Both the position numbers and the translations under genes were made by a program. A stretch of 64,000 nucleotides of DNA from Oceanobacillus halophilus (GTDB taxonomy: Bacteria > Bacillota > Bacilli > Bacillales > Amphibacillaceae), in assembly GCF_003628505.1 (NCBI RefSeq), contig NZ_RBZP01000001.1:1-64000 (forward strand), in the 5' to 3' direction. Positions 1 through 8,472 of the stretch are shown piece after piece; positions within the stretch are counted from its first letter, which is position 1, and the number at the start of each line of letters is the position of its first letter. The notes below the pieces were generated by a model. The model saw only the letters and a list, made by a program, of their open reading frames with translations, was not told the origin of the DNA and made no database searches.

Positions 1-87
1 GGGATTGCATTCAAGTCTGGCTTAGTAAGGTGGAAAACCCTGAAACCCGAAGGCAAGAAGGCGCTATCTACTTCCTGTTCTCTACTC

Positions 88-185
88 TACATGTAACCCC
101 GCGGAAAGCGTAGTGTATTTCCGTAGCGAGGTTGAGCACATTACTCTGAATTCAAGTCATTAACAAGTTCTATCAACTACGCACT
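88..185. repeat. Partial copy of the interspersed GC-rich repeat family
   Basis: The stretch around 97-127 reads CCGCGGAAAGCGTAGTGTAT and continues as TTTCCGTAGCG, the same end as the copies near 48090 and 55620. The following bases up to about 180 (ACTCTGAATTCAA then TTAACAAG) resemble the border of the copy at 37995-38040. No convincing coding sequence lies between base 1 and narJ. A short open frame at 1-96 has no recognisable similarity. The repeat separates narJ from whatever lies upstream, presumably narH. Confidence 0.7.
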
Positions 186-226
186 AGAATAGACGAGGTT
201 TTATAGTAATTAGAAATATGAAGTCA

Positions 227-250
227 TCTGGCAAGTTTATTCTTGCCAGA
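227..250 (+). promoter_or_regulatory. Stem-loop just upstream of narJ
   Basis: A perfect 9-bp inverted repeat (TCTGGCAAG / CTTGCCAGA) with a 6-nt loop ends 11 bases before the narJ ribosome binding site. It lacks a following T run, so it is more likely an mRNA processing or stabilising hairpin than a terminator. Its function is inferred from position only. Confidence 0.45.
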
Positions 251-278
251 GGGATTTCTGTAAAAGGAGGCATGGATA

Positions 279-827
279 ATGAATCAAAGCATCTATCAAA
301 TGATTTCATTTCTCTTAAATTATCCAAACAAAAAGATGGTAGAAATTTTACCAGAATTACAAGAAGAACTAGAAGAAATAGAAAATCCAAAAGTGAAAGA
401 AAATATTAAAGAATTTATTAAACTATCTCAGAATAGGTCCTTAGATGACTGGATAAGTCACTATATTCAACACTTTGATTTTGGAAGGTTGACCAATCTC
501 TATGTCACATATTTAAAGCTAGGGGAGCAAAGAGAACGTGGTCTGGAACTGTTAAAACTAAAAAAATACTATGAAGCACATGGATTTCATGTGACAGAAA
601 AAGAATTACCAGATTACTTGCCACTGATGCTTGAATTTTGTGGACATGTTCCAGTCGATATAAGTAATGAGCTGTTATCCATGCATGGAAAAGCTATTGC
701 CGAAATTCAAAACAAATTCAATGAAAATAACAGTTACTATCGTTTATTGTTTGATGCACTCTTCCTTAATATGTCTGATAACGGACTAACTTTTACGGTC
801 GCAGAAGAGAGTTTAGGAGGAAAATAA
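279..827 (+). CDS. narJ: Nitrate reductase assembly chaperone NarJ
   Basis: This 182-residue protein is the dedicated cytoplasmic chaperone that helps insert the molybdenum cofactor into the NarG subunit before NarGH docks on NarI. It has the usual length and all-helical, acidic make-up of the NarJ/TorD family, including a conserved LPLMLEF stretch near residue 110. The ATG at 279 follows an AAAGGAGG site (261-268) with good spacing. A competing frame starting at 218 is a shadow. narI begins one base after the stop, so the two are co-transcribed. Unusually, narH is not directly upstream; a degenerate repeat occupies that position. narGH may lie just outside the window. Confidence 0.93.
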   Translation: MNQSIYQMISFLLNYPNKKMVEILPELQEELEEIENPKVKENIKEFIKLSQNRSLDDWISHYIQHFDFGRLTNLYVTYLKLGEQRERGLELLKLKKYYEAHGFHVTEKELPDYLPLMLEFCGHVPVDISNELLSMHGKAIAEIQNKFNENNSYYRLLFDALFLNMSDNGLTFTVAEESLGGK

Positions 828-828
828 T

Positions 829-1527
829 ATGGATTTACTATTATGGGGGATTTTTCCTTACATTGTATTAACCCTTTTTATAGGTGGTCACATTTATCGC
901 TATCAAAAAGATCAATTTGGGTGGACAACGAAGTCAAGTGAATTTCTGGAAAAGAAACGATTAAGAATTGGTTCACTATTATTTCATTGGGGAATAATAT
1001 TTGTATTCGGTGGTCATGTATTGGGCTTGATTATTCCGATTGGATTATACAATGCGTTAGGTATTACAGAGCATATGTATCATATTGTTGCTATAAGTTT
1101 TGGTTTGCCAGCAGGAATTGCGGCATTTGTTGGTATTGCTTTATTAACCTACCGAAGATTAAGTGTGAAAAGAATTATGGCAACCAGTTCAACCAGTGAT
1201 TGGGTTAGTTTGATTTTTATCCTATTGGCCATAATGACAGGGCTTATTGCAACATCACTTAACATCGATTCTAATGGGTTCGATTATCGTACTACGATTG
1301 CACCTTGGCTGCGCGGATTGTTCGTTTTTAACGTGCAACCAGAACTAATGGCTACTGTACCAATATGGTTTAAAATTCATATTTACAGCACATTTGCTTT
1401 ATATGTTGTCTGGCCTTTCACTCGATTGGTACATGCATTCAGTTTTCCAATTCGGTATTTACGAAGAAACTATGTCATCTATAAAAGAAGGATTCCTAGG
1501 AAGACAACAGAAGAGAGCAGCTATTAA
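829..1527 (+). CDS. narI: Respiratory nitrate reductase gamma subunit (cytochrome b) NarI
   Basis: NarI is the membrane cytochrome b that takes electrons from menaquinol and passes them to the NarH iron-sulfur subunit. The 232-residue protein has five hydrophobic segments. Histidines 53, 63, 184 and 202 show the same 10/121/18 spacing as the four heme ligands of E. coli NarI (56, 66, 187, 205), so both heme b sites look intact. It starts one base after narJ stops, with GGAGG inside the narJ end. The C-terminus is basic and cytoplasmic, as in the family. Confidence 0.95.
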   Translation: MDLLLWGIFPYIVLTLFIGGHIYRYQKDQFGWTTKSSEFLEKKRLRIGSLLFHWGIIFVFGGHVLGLIIPIGLYNALGITEHMYHIVAISFGLPAGIAAFVGIALLTYRRLSVKRIMATSSTSDWVSLIFILLAIMTGLIATSLNIDSNGFDYRTTIAPWLRGLFVFNVQPELMATVPIWFKIHIYSTFALYVVWPFTRLVHAFSFPIRYLRRNYVIYKRRIPRKTTEESSY

Positions 1528-1563
1528 TATCCGCTCTCTTCATTTATTTAAAGGGGCTTTAGT

Positions 1564-2040
1564 ATGAGTAAATGGTTTTATTTAAATCTCGTAATTCTAC
1601 TGTTGGCTATATGGAAGGTTGTAAACCATTTTTCGTTTCCAGTCTTATCAATAACTATCTTATTTGGATTCATTGGATTTTTATTTTTTCTATTTAACTG
1701 GACGAGGAATGCCGTCTTTTCAACGATACGCAATAATCCAGACCGAAAAACGAAAATTAAATTAGCCAATTTATCTAAGAAGGCGATGCCGTTTCATCGC
1801 TGGACAGGGACTTTGGCATTAGTATTTATCTTGTTGCATGCTGGATTTATTCTTCATTGGTATGGTTTATCCTTTCATAACTTGAAGATGGTTGCAGGAT
1901 TGGTAGCATTGGTTAACTTATTACTTATGGTCCTTACGGGATGGTGGAGATTATTTAAACCAACAGGGAAATTGCGGCGTATTCATTTACTTCTAGGTAT
2001 TTCTTTATTTTTTATCATTGCGATACATCTATTATTGTAG
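1564..2040 (+). CDS. Putative heme b membrane protein (ferric-reductase-like transmembrane fold)
   Basis: This 158-residue protein is mostly membrane helices (about five). Two histidine pairs, H78/H92 and H141/H155, are each spaced by 14 residues within hydrophobic segments. That is the pattern of bis-heme ferric-reductase/cytochrome b561-type domains. No flavin or NAD domain is attached. It lies 36 bases behind narI in the same direction with an AAAGGGG site, so it is probably co-transcribed with narJI. A role in quinol or heme electron transfer connected with nitrate respiration is an inference from position. Confidence 0.6.
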   Translation: MSKWFYLNLVILLLAIWKVVNHFSFPVLSITILFGFIGFLFFLFNWTRNAVFSTIRNNPDRKTKIKLANLSKKAMPFHRWTGTLALVFILLHAGFILHWYGLSFHNLKMVAGLVALVNLLLMVLTGWWRLFKPTGKLRRIHLLLGISLFFIIAIHLLL

Positions 2041-2095
2041 GCTATCTTTCTAAAAGATCCTAAATGAAAATATGTAATGAAGGTTGTGAAATAAT

Positions 2096-3613
2096 ATGAC
2101 AAGTAAGTTAGAACCAGTTCAAGAACAACTTAATGACAGTTTTACTTTTTATAGAGAAATAAGAGAACAGATTATTGATGGCAATACCGAGAAAATAAAA
2201 GAAACAATCAAAGAAATTGAAGAACAGTTGAACTCAGGGGTTGAGTTTTCTTCAGACAAGCGATTTTTTATGTTAAGTACAGTGGCAAAACACTTTCAAA
2301 AGGTAAGTAATTATGACAAAGCTGGAAACTATGGTCGACAGGCAATTCGTCTTTCCAAGAAGGTTTCCACTGAATTTATAGAAGTTATTATTGATACCTA
2401 CTTAGATTATGCTTCCCTTGAAAGAGAGTATGGACAACTATCTAATGCGAGAATGGAACTTGCAAAATTATTAGCTTTTCTCGATACAATTGATTATAAG
2501 GAACCATACGCATATGGTGTTATTTTTAGTAATTTAGGGAAAATTGCACTTGATGAAGAGAATATGGAAAGTGGTTTAACACAATTAGAGAAGTCATTAA
2601 ACTATTTCAAGAAAGCTGTTTCTGAAACACATCCAATCATCTCATCATCTATTAAAACCCTCTCAGATGCTTACATTCAAGTTGAACATTATCATAAAGC
2701 TGTAGAACTTTATCAAGAATTATTAGAAAACTATCGGGAAGCTAAGCACAAAGTTGCAGAAGCAAGAACTATGTTGCGATTGGGTGAAATTCACTTTTAT
2801 ATTGATCTAAAAGAAGCAAGAAAGATCATTACTAATGCAATTAAGCTTATGTCTGAAATCTATAAAGGAAATCATTTGGATATAGCAAATGCAATCCTAA
2901 TGTTAGCAGAAATTGATGAAAACATGAGTAATTTCCCTAGGGCAATTAACTATTATAAACAGGCTTTACAGCAGTTGACTCACTTTTATGATGAGACGCA
3001 TTTTCTTGTAGTATATGTATATTCCAAAATAGGCACCATTTCCATTAAGACGTTTAAACTGAATCAGGCAAAAGAATACCTTGAAAAAGGATTGGATTTA
3101 TCTACTCAATTTCCTAAAATCAGGATGCAGTTCCTTTATGCACTAGGAAAGATATACTCAGATGAAAAGGCCTACGATGAAGCATTCGAAGTCTTTAAAG
3201 AATTTTTACAGAGGCTTGAACAAGATGGGCGTAAAAAATCGATTGCCTATGGAAATACTCTTCAAGCAATTGCCTTTAATTATTTGGAACAAGAACTGAT
3301 GGAAGAAGCTTTGGTTTATTATAGAAACGCATTAGGTATCTATGAATCTCTTTCAAATTGTAAGGAAGAAATGGGACTTACCTATATACGCTTAGCATAT
3401 TGCTACGAGAATATAGAAGATAAAGATCATCAACAAGCAGAAAGTAATTATGAAAAAGGGTTCAAAATCATTGAAAAGAGTCGAAACCAGGAACTTTTGG
3501 AGGAAGCATTAGCAGGTATTATTGACTTCTTCACAAGAAATGAAAATGCAAAAAAACGAAGATTGTATGAAGACAAATTTGTAAAACTACAATCGCAAAA
3601 AAATAAAGCTTAA
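2096..3613 (+). CDS. Tetratricopeptide-repeat protein of unknown function
   Basis: The 505-residue product is soluble, with no signal peptide or membrane segment. It is built of consecutive helical pairs with the TPR signature (for example A-x-x-Y-x-x-A spaced about 40 residues, such as KAVELYQELL and EEALVYYRNA). The whole length from about residue 40 to 480 appears to be repeats. It lacks an N-terminal helix-turn-helix, so it does not look like a regulator of the Rap or PlcR type. Position between narI/heme protein and moaA suggests a scaffold or assembly role in nitrate respiration, but that is speculation. The start ATG at 2096 has only a weak GAAGGTTG site. Confidence 0.7.
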   Translation: MTSKLEPVQEQLNDSFTFYREIREQIIDGNTEKIKETIKEIEEQLNSGVEFSSDKRFFMLSTVAKHFQKVSNYDKAGNYGRQAIRLSKKVSTEFIEVIIDTYLDYASLEREYGQLSNARMELAKLLAFLDTIDYKEPYAYGVIFSNLGKIALDEENMESGLTQLEKSLNYFKKAVSETHPIISSSIKTLSDAYIQVEHYHKAVELYQELLENYREAKHKVAEARTMLRLGEIHFYIDLKEARKIITNAIKLMSEIYKGNHLDIANAILMLAEIDENMSNFPRAINYYKQALQQLTHFYDETHFLVVYVYSKIGTISIKTFKLNQAKEYLEKGLDLSTQFPKIRMQFLYALGKIYSDEKAYDEAFEVFKEFLQRLEQDGRKKSIAYGNTLQAIAFNYLEQELMEEALVYYRNALGIYESLSNCKEEMGLTYIRLAYCYENIEDKDHQQAESNYEKGFKIIEKSRNQELLEEALAGIIDFFTRNENAKKRRLYEDKFVKLQSQKNKA

Positions 3614-3638
3614 GCTTTTAAGAAATTTAGCTTAGAAG

Positions 3639-3681
3639 AGTGATATTTGTAACAGACTTCTCTTATAATAGAAAGTAATAT
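3639..3681 (+). promoter_or_regulatory. Candidate Fnr-activated promoter of the moaA operon
   Basis: AGTGATATTTGTAACA (3639-3654) matches the Fnr/CRP-type pattern TGTGA-N6-TCACA with one mismatch in each half. A TAATAT -10 box sits at 3676-3681. If transcription starts at 3688, the box is centred at -41.5, the class II activation position. An fnr gene lies 5 kb downstream. An alternative -10 (TATAAT at 3664-3669) is also present. No binding data are available. Confidence 0.4.
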
Positions 3682-3720
3682 GGATTTATAGTTAAAGTAT
3701 AAAAAGGAGAGATGATCCGC

Positions 3721-4731
3721 ATGACAGTAATAACAGATAAATTTGGTCGGCCGATGAAGGATCTTCGTATCTCTGTTATTGATCGCTGTAACTTTCGGTG
3801 CACATATTGTATGCCAAAAGAAATTTTTGGCAGAGATTTTGCATTTATGCCAAGAGAGCAGCTACTGAGTTTTGAAGAAATAGAACGATTAGCAAAGATT
3901 TTTATAGATTTAGGTGTGAAAAAAATACGATTAACAGGTGGAGAGCCACTTCTTAGAAGAGACCTGCCTGTATTAATAGAAAAGTTAACTGCCATAGAAG
4001 GTTTAGAAGATATTGGTCTTACCACGAATGGATCATTGTTGGGACATATGGCACAAAAACTAAAAAATGCGGGACTACAGAGAGTGAATGTCAGTTTGGA
4101 TGCACTAGATGCTGAATTATTTAAATCCATCAATGACAGTGGTGTAGGTCCTGAACGTGTTCTACAAGGAATTAAAAAAGCGCAAGAGGTTGGTCTTGAA
4201 GTAAAAGTCAATATGGTTGTAAAAAAGGGAATGAACGACCAAGAAGTTGTTCCAATGGCAAAATATTTTAAACAGCTAGGTATTTGCCTGCGATATATTG
4301 AATTTATGGACGTCGGTCAAACTAATGGTTGGGATTTCACTAAAGTAATTACGAAAAATGATATCTATCATGAACTTACTAAGCATTTTGATTTAGAAGC
4401 TATTGACCCTGATTATGTGGGAGAGGTCGCTAAAAGATATCGCTATAAGGGAACAAATAGTGAAGTTGGATTTATTACTTCCGTTTCAGAGTCGTTCTGC
4501 TCCACTTGTACCAGGGCAAGAATTGCAGCAGATGGAAAAATGTACACATGTCTTTTTGCTGCTGATGGATTTGATTTTAGAGCGTTATTGCGATCAGATA
4601 AAAGTGATAGGGAAGTACGTACTACCATCATGAACATCTGGAGTAATCGTACAGATCGCTATTCTGATGAGCGAACAGCAGAATCAGCTAAAAACAAGAA
4701 GAAAATTGAAATGTCCTATATTGGCGGATAG
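3721..4731 (+). CDS. moaA: GTP 3',8-cyclase MoaA (molybdopterin synthesis)
   Basis: MoaA is the radical-SAM enzyme that, with MoaC, converts GTP to cyclic pyranopterin monophosphate, the first step of molybdenum-cofactor synthesis. The radical-SAM motif C23-x3-C27-x2-C30 is intact. The second cluster cysteines (FCSTC and YTC) are near the C-terminus, and the protein ends in the conserved Gly-Gly tail needed for GTP chemistry. The 336-residue length is normal. I prefer the ATG at 3721 over 3712, because the AAGGAG site at 3704-3709 is only 2 bases from 3712, and family members begin near this point. It heads the moaA-moeB-moeA-moaE-moaD-mobB operon. Confidence 0.95.
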   Translation: MTVITDKFGRPMKDLRISVIDRCNFRCTYCMPKEIFGRDFAFMPREQLLSFEEIERLAKIFIDLGVKKIRLTGGEPLLRRDLPVLIEKLTAIEGLEDIGLTTNGSLLGHMAQKLKNAGLQRVNVSLDALDAELFKSINDSGVGPERVLQGIKKAQEVGLEVKVNMVVKKGMNDQEVVPMAKYFKQLGICLRYIEFMDVGQTNGWDFTKVITKNDIYHELTKHFDLEAIDPDYVGEVAKRYRYKGTNSEVGFITSVSESFCSTCTRARIAADGKMYTCLFAADGFDFRALLRSDKSDREVRTTIMNIWSNRTDRYSDERTAESAKNKKKIEMSYIGG

Positions 4732-4743
4732 GGGAAGAAGAAT

Positions 4744-5754
4744 ATGTCAGAAAGATATTCTCGTCAGGTGCTGTTTCAACCTATAGGTACAAATGGTCAA
4801 CAGAGAATCTGTAATAAACATGTACTGATCGTTGGATGTGGTGCGCTCGGTTCGAGTAATGCAGAAAATCTAGTGCGCGCAGGAGTAGGGAAACTTACAT
4901 TGGTTGATCGAGATTATGTGGAACTAAGTAATTTGCAAAGGCAGCAATTATATACGGAAAAAGATGTATGCGATCAAGTACCAAAAGCGAATGCTGCAAA
5001 GAAACGTTTACAGGAAATTAATTCAGAAGTAGAAATAATGCCACATGTCTTAGATGCTACTCCAATTTCTCTAAAGCCATTACTAGCAGATATAGATTTA
5101 GTCATAGATGCAACAGATAATTTTGAAACACGATTCATGTTAAATGATTTAATGCAAAAGCATCGTATACCTTGGATTTTTGGCTCTTGTGTAGGAAGTA
5201 CTGGTATGAGCTACACGGTTTTGCCAAATGAAACGCCGTGTCTGCAATGTTTGCTGGATACGATACCAGTATCAGGTGCAACATGTGATTCAGTTGGGAT
5301 TATATCACCGGCAGTGCAGATGGTCGTTGCACACCAAACAACGGAAGCTCTGAAACTATTAATTGATGATATGGAAGCACTTCGTACCAAGTTAGTAACA
5401 TTTGATTTATGGCATAATCATTATCATACGATGAATGTCAATCGCGCCAAAAAGACTGATTGTCCAACATGTGGTAATAATCCTACCTATCCAAATTTAA
5501 ATGAAGAGGCAAGCAGCAAAACGGAAGTTCTATGTGGAAGGAATACCGTACAAATACGAATCCCACAAAAAATGAATTTAGAAGAGCTGGCAAGTCGCCT
5601 ACAGAACATCGCTCCTATTAAACATAATGACTTTTTATTATCAATAGAATATAAATCTTATCGACTGGTATTTTTTTATGATGGAAGAACGCTTATTCAT
5701 GGTACCAACTCTATAGAAAAAGCAAAATCAATCTATAATCAATTAGCAGGATAG
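4744..5754 (+). CDS. moeB: Molybdopterin-synthase adenylyltransferase MoeB/ThiF family
   Basis: This E1-like enzyme adenylates the C-terminal glycine of MoaD so that it can be thiocarboxylated. The ATP-binding GCGALG loop is at 31-36 and DATDNF at 122-127. Zinc cysteines are in CLQC (166-169) and CPTC (240-243), and the candidate active cysteine is in GATCDS (181). The protein is 336 residues; the last about 75 residues form an extra domain that is not a rhodanese. It lies 12 bases after moaA and is followed directly by moeA. It could also serve ThiS, but the operon argues for MoaD. Confidence 0.9.
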   Translation: MSERYSRQVLFQPIGTNGQQRICNKHVLIVGCGALGSSNAENLVRAGVGKLTLVDRDYVELSNLQRQQLYTEKDVCDQVPKANAAKKRLQEINSEVEIMPHVLDATPISLKPLLADIDLVIDATDNFETRFMLNDLMQKHRIPWIFGSCVGSTGMSYTVLPNETPCLQCLLDTIPVSGATCDSVGIISPAVQMVVAHQTTEALKLLIDDMEALRTKLVTFDLWHNHYHTMNVNRAKKTDCPTCGNNPTYPNLNEEASSKTEVLCGRNTVQIRIPQKMNLEELASRLQNIAPIKHNDFLLSIEYKSYRLVFFYDGRTLIHGTNSIEKAKSIYNQLAG

Positions 5755-5765
5755 AGGTGATGACG

Positions 5766-7079
5766 ATGGTTGAAAGACGGAAACCAATTAAAGTAAATGA
5801 AGCAATTACGAAAGTCATGGAATTTGCGAAACCAGGAAATTGCTATCAAGTTCCAATTGAGGATAGTTATGGTCACTTTCTGTCAGAAGATCTAATTGCA
5901 GATCACCATGTGCCGCCGTTTGACAGATCCCCCTATGATGGTTTTGCAATTAGATCAGAAGATACCATTACTGCATCAAGTTCAAATCCTATTCGGTTTG
6001 AAGTGGTGGGTGAAATTGGTGCAGGCAGTGTCTTTGAAGGAATTGTAAATCATATGCAAGCAGTACGAATAATGACTGGGGCCCAAGTTCCTAAAGATTG
6101 TGATGCAGTTGTAATGTTTGAAGTGGTGCAGGAAGAGTCGATGGAAGGTAAAAGCTATATTCAATTAAAACGAAAAGTTCATAAAGGAGACAATATATCC
6201 TTTACAGGTGAGGATACGGAAAAGGGGACGCCACTTGTACCCAAAGGAACTTATATTAACCCGGGGGTAGTAGCATTACTTGCCACCTTTGGATATAAAT
6301 ATGTACCGGTTAGTATAAAACCCAAAGTAGGTATCATTGCTACTGGTAGTGAATTACTTGGGTTGGATGAACCAATGCAACCAGGAAAAATTAGAAACAG
6401 TAATGCTTATATGATACATTCGCAAATTAAAAGAGCAGGTGGAGAACCAATTTATTTCGGTCAATTTAGTGATGAATTAGAAACTTGTTACAACCAGGTG
6501 AATGATGCACTTGAAAAAGTAGACATCTTGATTACAACTGGTGGAGTTTCAGTCGGAGATTATGACTATTTGCCGGCAATCTATGAAAAATTAGGTGCAA
6601 ATGTATTATTTAATAAAATTGGGATGCGTCCAGGAAGTGTCACAACTGTTGCAGAATTAGATGGGAAGCTATTATTTGGTTTATCAGGCAATCCATCTGC
6701 ATGTTATGTAGGATTCGAGTTATTTACAAGGCCAGTTATTCGAACATACCTTCATGCTAATAACCCTTTTTCTAAGAAAGAGACAGCGATACTTGGTTCT
6801 GACTTTCCAAAGCCTAATCCATTTGATCGTTTTGTGAGAGGTCATTTATCCTTTCATGATGGTCAATTAATCGCAACACCTGTAGGATTGGATAAGTCAA
6901 ATGTTGTTTCTTCCTTAGCAGGAGCGAATGTATTAATTGTATTACCCGGTGGCACACGAGGTTATAAAGAGGGGATGGAGGTTTCTGTTATATTATTGGA
7001 AGATCAAGAAGGAACAACGATGGAGAAGTTTATGACTACTGATGTAAATTCTAGAAGGAGTCGGAGGAAGCATGGGTGA
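5766..7079 (+). CDS. moeA: Molybdopterin molybdenumtransferase MoeA
   Basis: MoeA inserts molybdate into adenylylated molybdopterin, the last common step of the cofactor pathway. Family signatures are present: PPFDRSPYDGFA around residue 43, the MTGAQVP turn near 103, the TTGGVSVGDYD motif near 255, and GLSGNPSA near 300. At 437 residues it is slightly longer than many homologues owing to a basic C-terminal tail. In-frame GTG (5757) and ATG (5760) codons also exist, but the AGAGGTG site at 5753-5759 fits the ATG at 5766. The C-terminal end overlaps moaE by 8 bases. Confidence 0.93.
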   Translation: MVERRKPIKVNEAITKVMEFAKPGNCYQVPIEDSYGHFLSEDLIADHHVPPFDRSPYDGFAIRSEDTITASSSNPIRFEVVGEIGAGSVFEGIVNHMQAVRIMTGAQVPKDCDAVVMFEVVQEESMEGKSYIQLKRKVHKGDNISFTGEDTEKGTPLVPKGTYINPGVVALLATFGYKYVPVSIKPKVGIIATGSELLGLDEPMQPGKIRNSNAYMIHSQIKRAGGEPIYFGQFSDELETCYNQVNDALEKVDILITTGGVSVGDYDYLPAIYEKLGANVLFNKIGMRPGSVTTVAELDGKLLFGLSGNPSACYVGFELFTRPVIRTYLHANNPFSKKETAILGSDFPKPNPFDRFVRGHLSFHDGQLIATPVGLDKSNVVSSLAGANVLIVLPGGTRGYKEGMEVSVILLEDQEGTTMEKFMTTDVNSRRSRRKHG

Positions 7080-7545
7080 ATCACTGTATGAGATTGTCAA
7101 CAAGCCAATTCAGGTAGAATCACTTGTAAGTAAAGTTGAGAGAAGAGAAGCTGGGGCTATTACAACTTTTATTGGAACGGTTAGAGAGTGGACAAAGGGA
7201 AAAAGAACTATTTATTTAGAATATCAAGCGTATGTTCCGATGGCTGTGAAAATGCTTGCTAAAATCGGGGATGAAATTGGAGAAAGATGGCCGGATACAA
7301 AGGTGGCAATTACGCATAGAATAGGACGATTGGATATTTCAGATATTGCGGTAGTTATTGCAGTTTCTTCCCCACATCGTAAAGCTGCATATGAAGCCAA
7401 TGAGTACGCAATTGAACGAATTAAACAAATTGTACCTATTTGGAAAAAAGAGCATTGGGAACATGGTGAGACGTGGATTGGTGATCAATTAGAAAACACA
7501 CCTTATCCAGAAGGAGAGCCGAATTTAAAGGATGTGAAAATATGA
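7072..7545 (+). CDS. moaE: Molybdopterin synthase catalytic subunit MoaE
   Basis: MoaE pairs with MoaD to add two sulfurs to cyclic pyranopterin monophosphate. The 157-residue protein has the family segments GAITTFIGTVRE near residue 27, the SSPHRKAAYEA helix near residue 103 and the KKEHWEHGETW catalytic region near residue 123. The ATG is preceded by GGAGTCGGAGG inside moeA. Its 3' end overlaps the moaD start by 4 bases (ATGA), which indicates translational coupling of the two synthase subunits. Confidence 0.94.
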   Translation: MGESLYEIVNKPIQVESLVSKVERREAGAITTFIGTVREWTKGKRTIYLEYQAYVPMAVKMLAKIGDEIGERWPDTKVAITHRIGRLDISDIAVVIAVSSPHRKAAYEANEYAIERIKQIVPIWKKEHWEHGETWIGDQLENTPYPEGEPNLKDVKI

Positions 7546-7775
7546 TTAAGGTCTTACTGTTTGCGCATTTACAGGAAAAAATAGGGAAGGACCAGCTCGA
7601 ACTGGAGATTATTCAAAGTACCGTTGCTGAGTTAAAAAACAAACTAAAAAACCAGTTTCAATTATATGAATTAAACTCGGTCATGACAGCTATTAATGAA
7701 GAGTACGCTATGGATGAAGATATCGTGAAGTCAGGTGATACGGTAGCATTTATTCCACCTGTTAGTGGCGGCTGA
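7542..7775 (+). CDS. moaD: Molybdopterin synthase sulfur carrier subunit MoaD
   Basis: This 77-residue ubiquitin-fold protein ends in the essential Gly-Gly (PPVSGG), which is adenylated by MoeB and then carries the thiocarboxylate used by MoaE. The start overlaps the moaE stop. Length and fold are standard, and no fusion or truncation is seen. Confidence 0.93.
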   Translation: MIKVLLFAHLQEKIGKDQLELEIIQSTVAELKNKLKNQFQLYELNSVMTAINEEYAMDEDIVKSGDTVAFIPPVSGG

Positions 7776-7779
7776 TAGC

Positions 7780-8271
7780 ATGCTGATTATTCAAGTTGTC
7801 GGATATAAAAATAGTGGGAAAACAACAACCGCTGGTAAAATCATTGAATACTTTTCCCAAAAGGGGATGCGGGTTGCATCGTTGAAACACCATGGACATG
7901 GAGGGATTCCTCTAGGGATTAAGGAAACGGATAGTGAAAAGCACAAAAAGGAGGGTGCAGTTATCGCGGGAGTCGAGGGTGAAGGATTATTGCAACTTTC
8001 TTCTGATACATGGGACGTAGAACAAATGATAGCCATCTATGACTTCCTAAAGGTTGAGGTTCTAGTAATAGAAGGTTTTAAGAAATATGCCTTTCCAAAG
8101 GTTGTAATTGTTAATAGGGAAGAAGATCTTGTTCTATTAGATCAATTAAATGATATAAAAGTGATATTAACCTCAGTTCCCTTGGAAAGAATAGAAGTAC
8201 CTTATCCGATTTATTACTTTTCACAGATAGAAGCATTGTGTGAGTGTTTTACTAAAAGTCGTTTCTCGTAA
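7780..8271 (+). CDS. mobB: Molybdopterin-guanine dinucleotide biosynthesis adaptor MobB
   Basis: MobB is a small P-loop GTPase that assists MobA in making the guanine dinucleotide form of the cofactor used by NarG. The Walker A motif GYKNSGKTT is at residues 8-16, and a conserved KHHGHGG follows near residue 39. An upstream in-frame GTG at 7765 lies inside moaD. The ATG at 7780, four bases after the moaD stop, gives the conserved N-terminus. It is the last gene of this operon; a repeat follows. Confidence 0.9.
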   Translation: MLIIQVVGYKNSGKTTTAGKIIEYFSQKGMRVASLKHHGHGGIPLGIKETDSEKHKKEGAVIAGVEGEGLLQLSSDTWDVEQMIAIYDFLKVEVLVIEGFKKYAFPKVVIVNREEDLVLLDQLNDIKVILTSVPLERIEVPYPIYYFSQIEALCECFTKSRFS

Positions 8272-8279
8272 GTTTTGTT

Positions 8280-8455
8280 GCTATTTAACTTGTCGGAATG
8301 GATAGAAAGTGCGACGTAACTCCTCGCAAACAGATGTGTTTGTTTGTAAAATATCTACCGCTCCAGAAATACACTACGCTCACCAAGAAAAGCGGAGTAT
8401 ATTTCCGGAGCGAGTTTGCGCTCAAGTTAAAGTTCGCATTTTATTTCTTTAAATG
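8280..8455. repeat. Interspersed repeat copy (short form) between mobB and fnr
   Basis: Inverted ends CCGCTCCAGAAATACACTAC (8349-8368) and AGTATATTTCCGGAGCGAGT (8396-8415) face each other across a short centre. This is a deletion form of the repeat family that retains mainly the two ends. Flanking bases show the same AT-rich border seen elsewhere. It fills the gap between the convergent mobB and fnr genes, and an apparent 60-residue frame through it is not a gene. Confidence 0.7.
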
Positions 8456-8472
8456 TCTATTGTGCAAGTCTC

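Noticed and set aside
1-96. C-terminal fragment of narH
   Set aside because: The open frame to TAA at 94-96 shows no NarH-like sequence; too short to decide.
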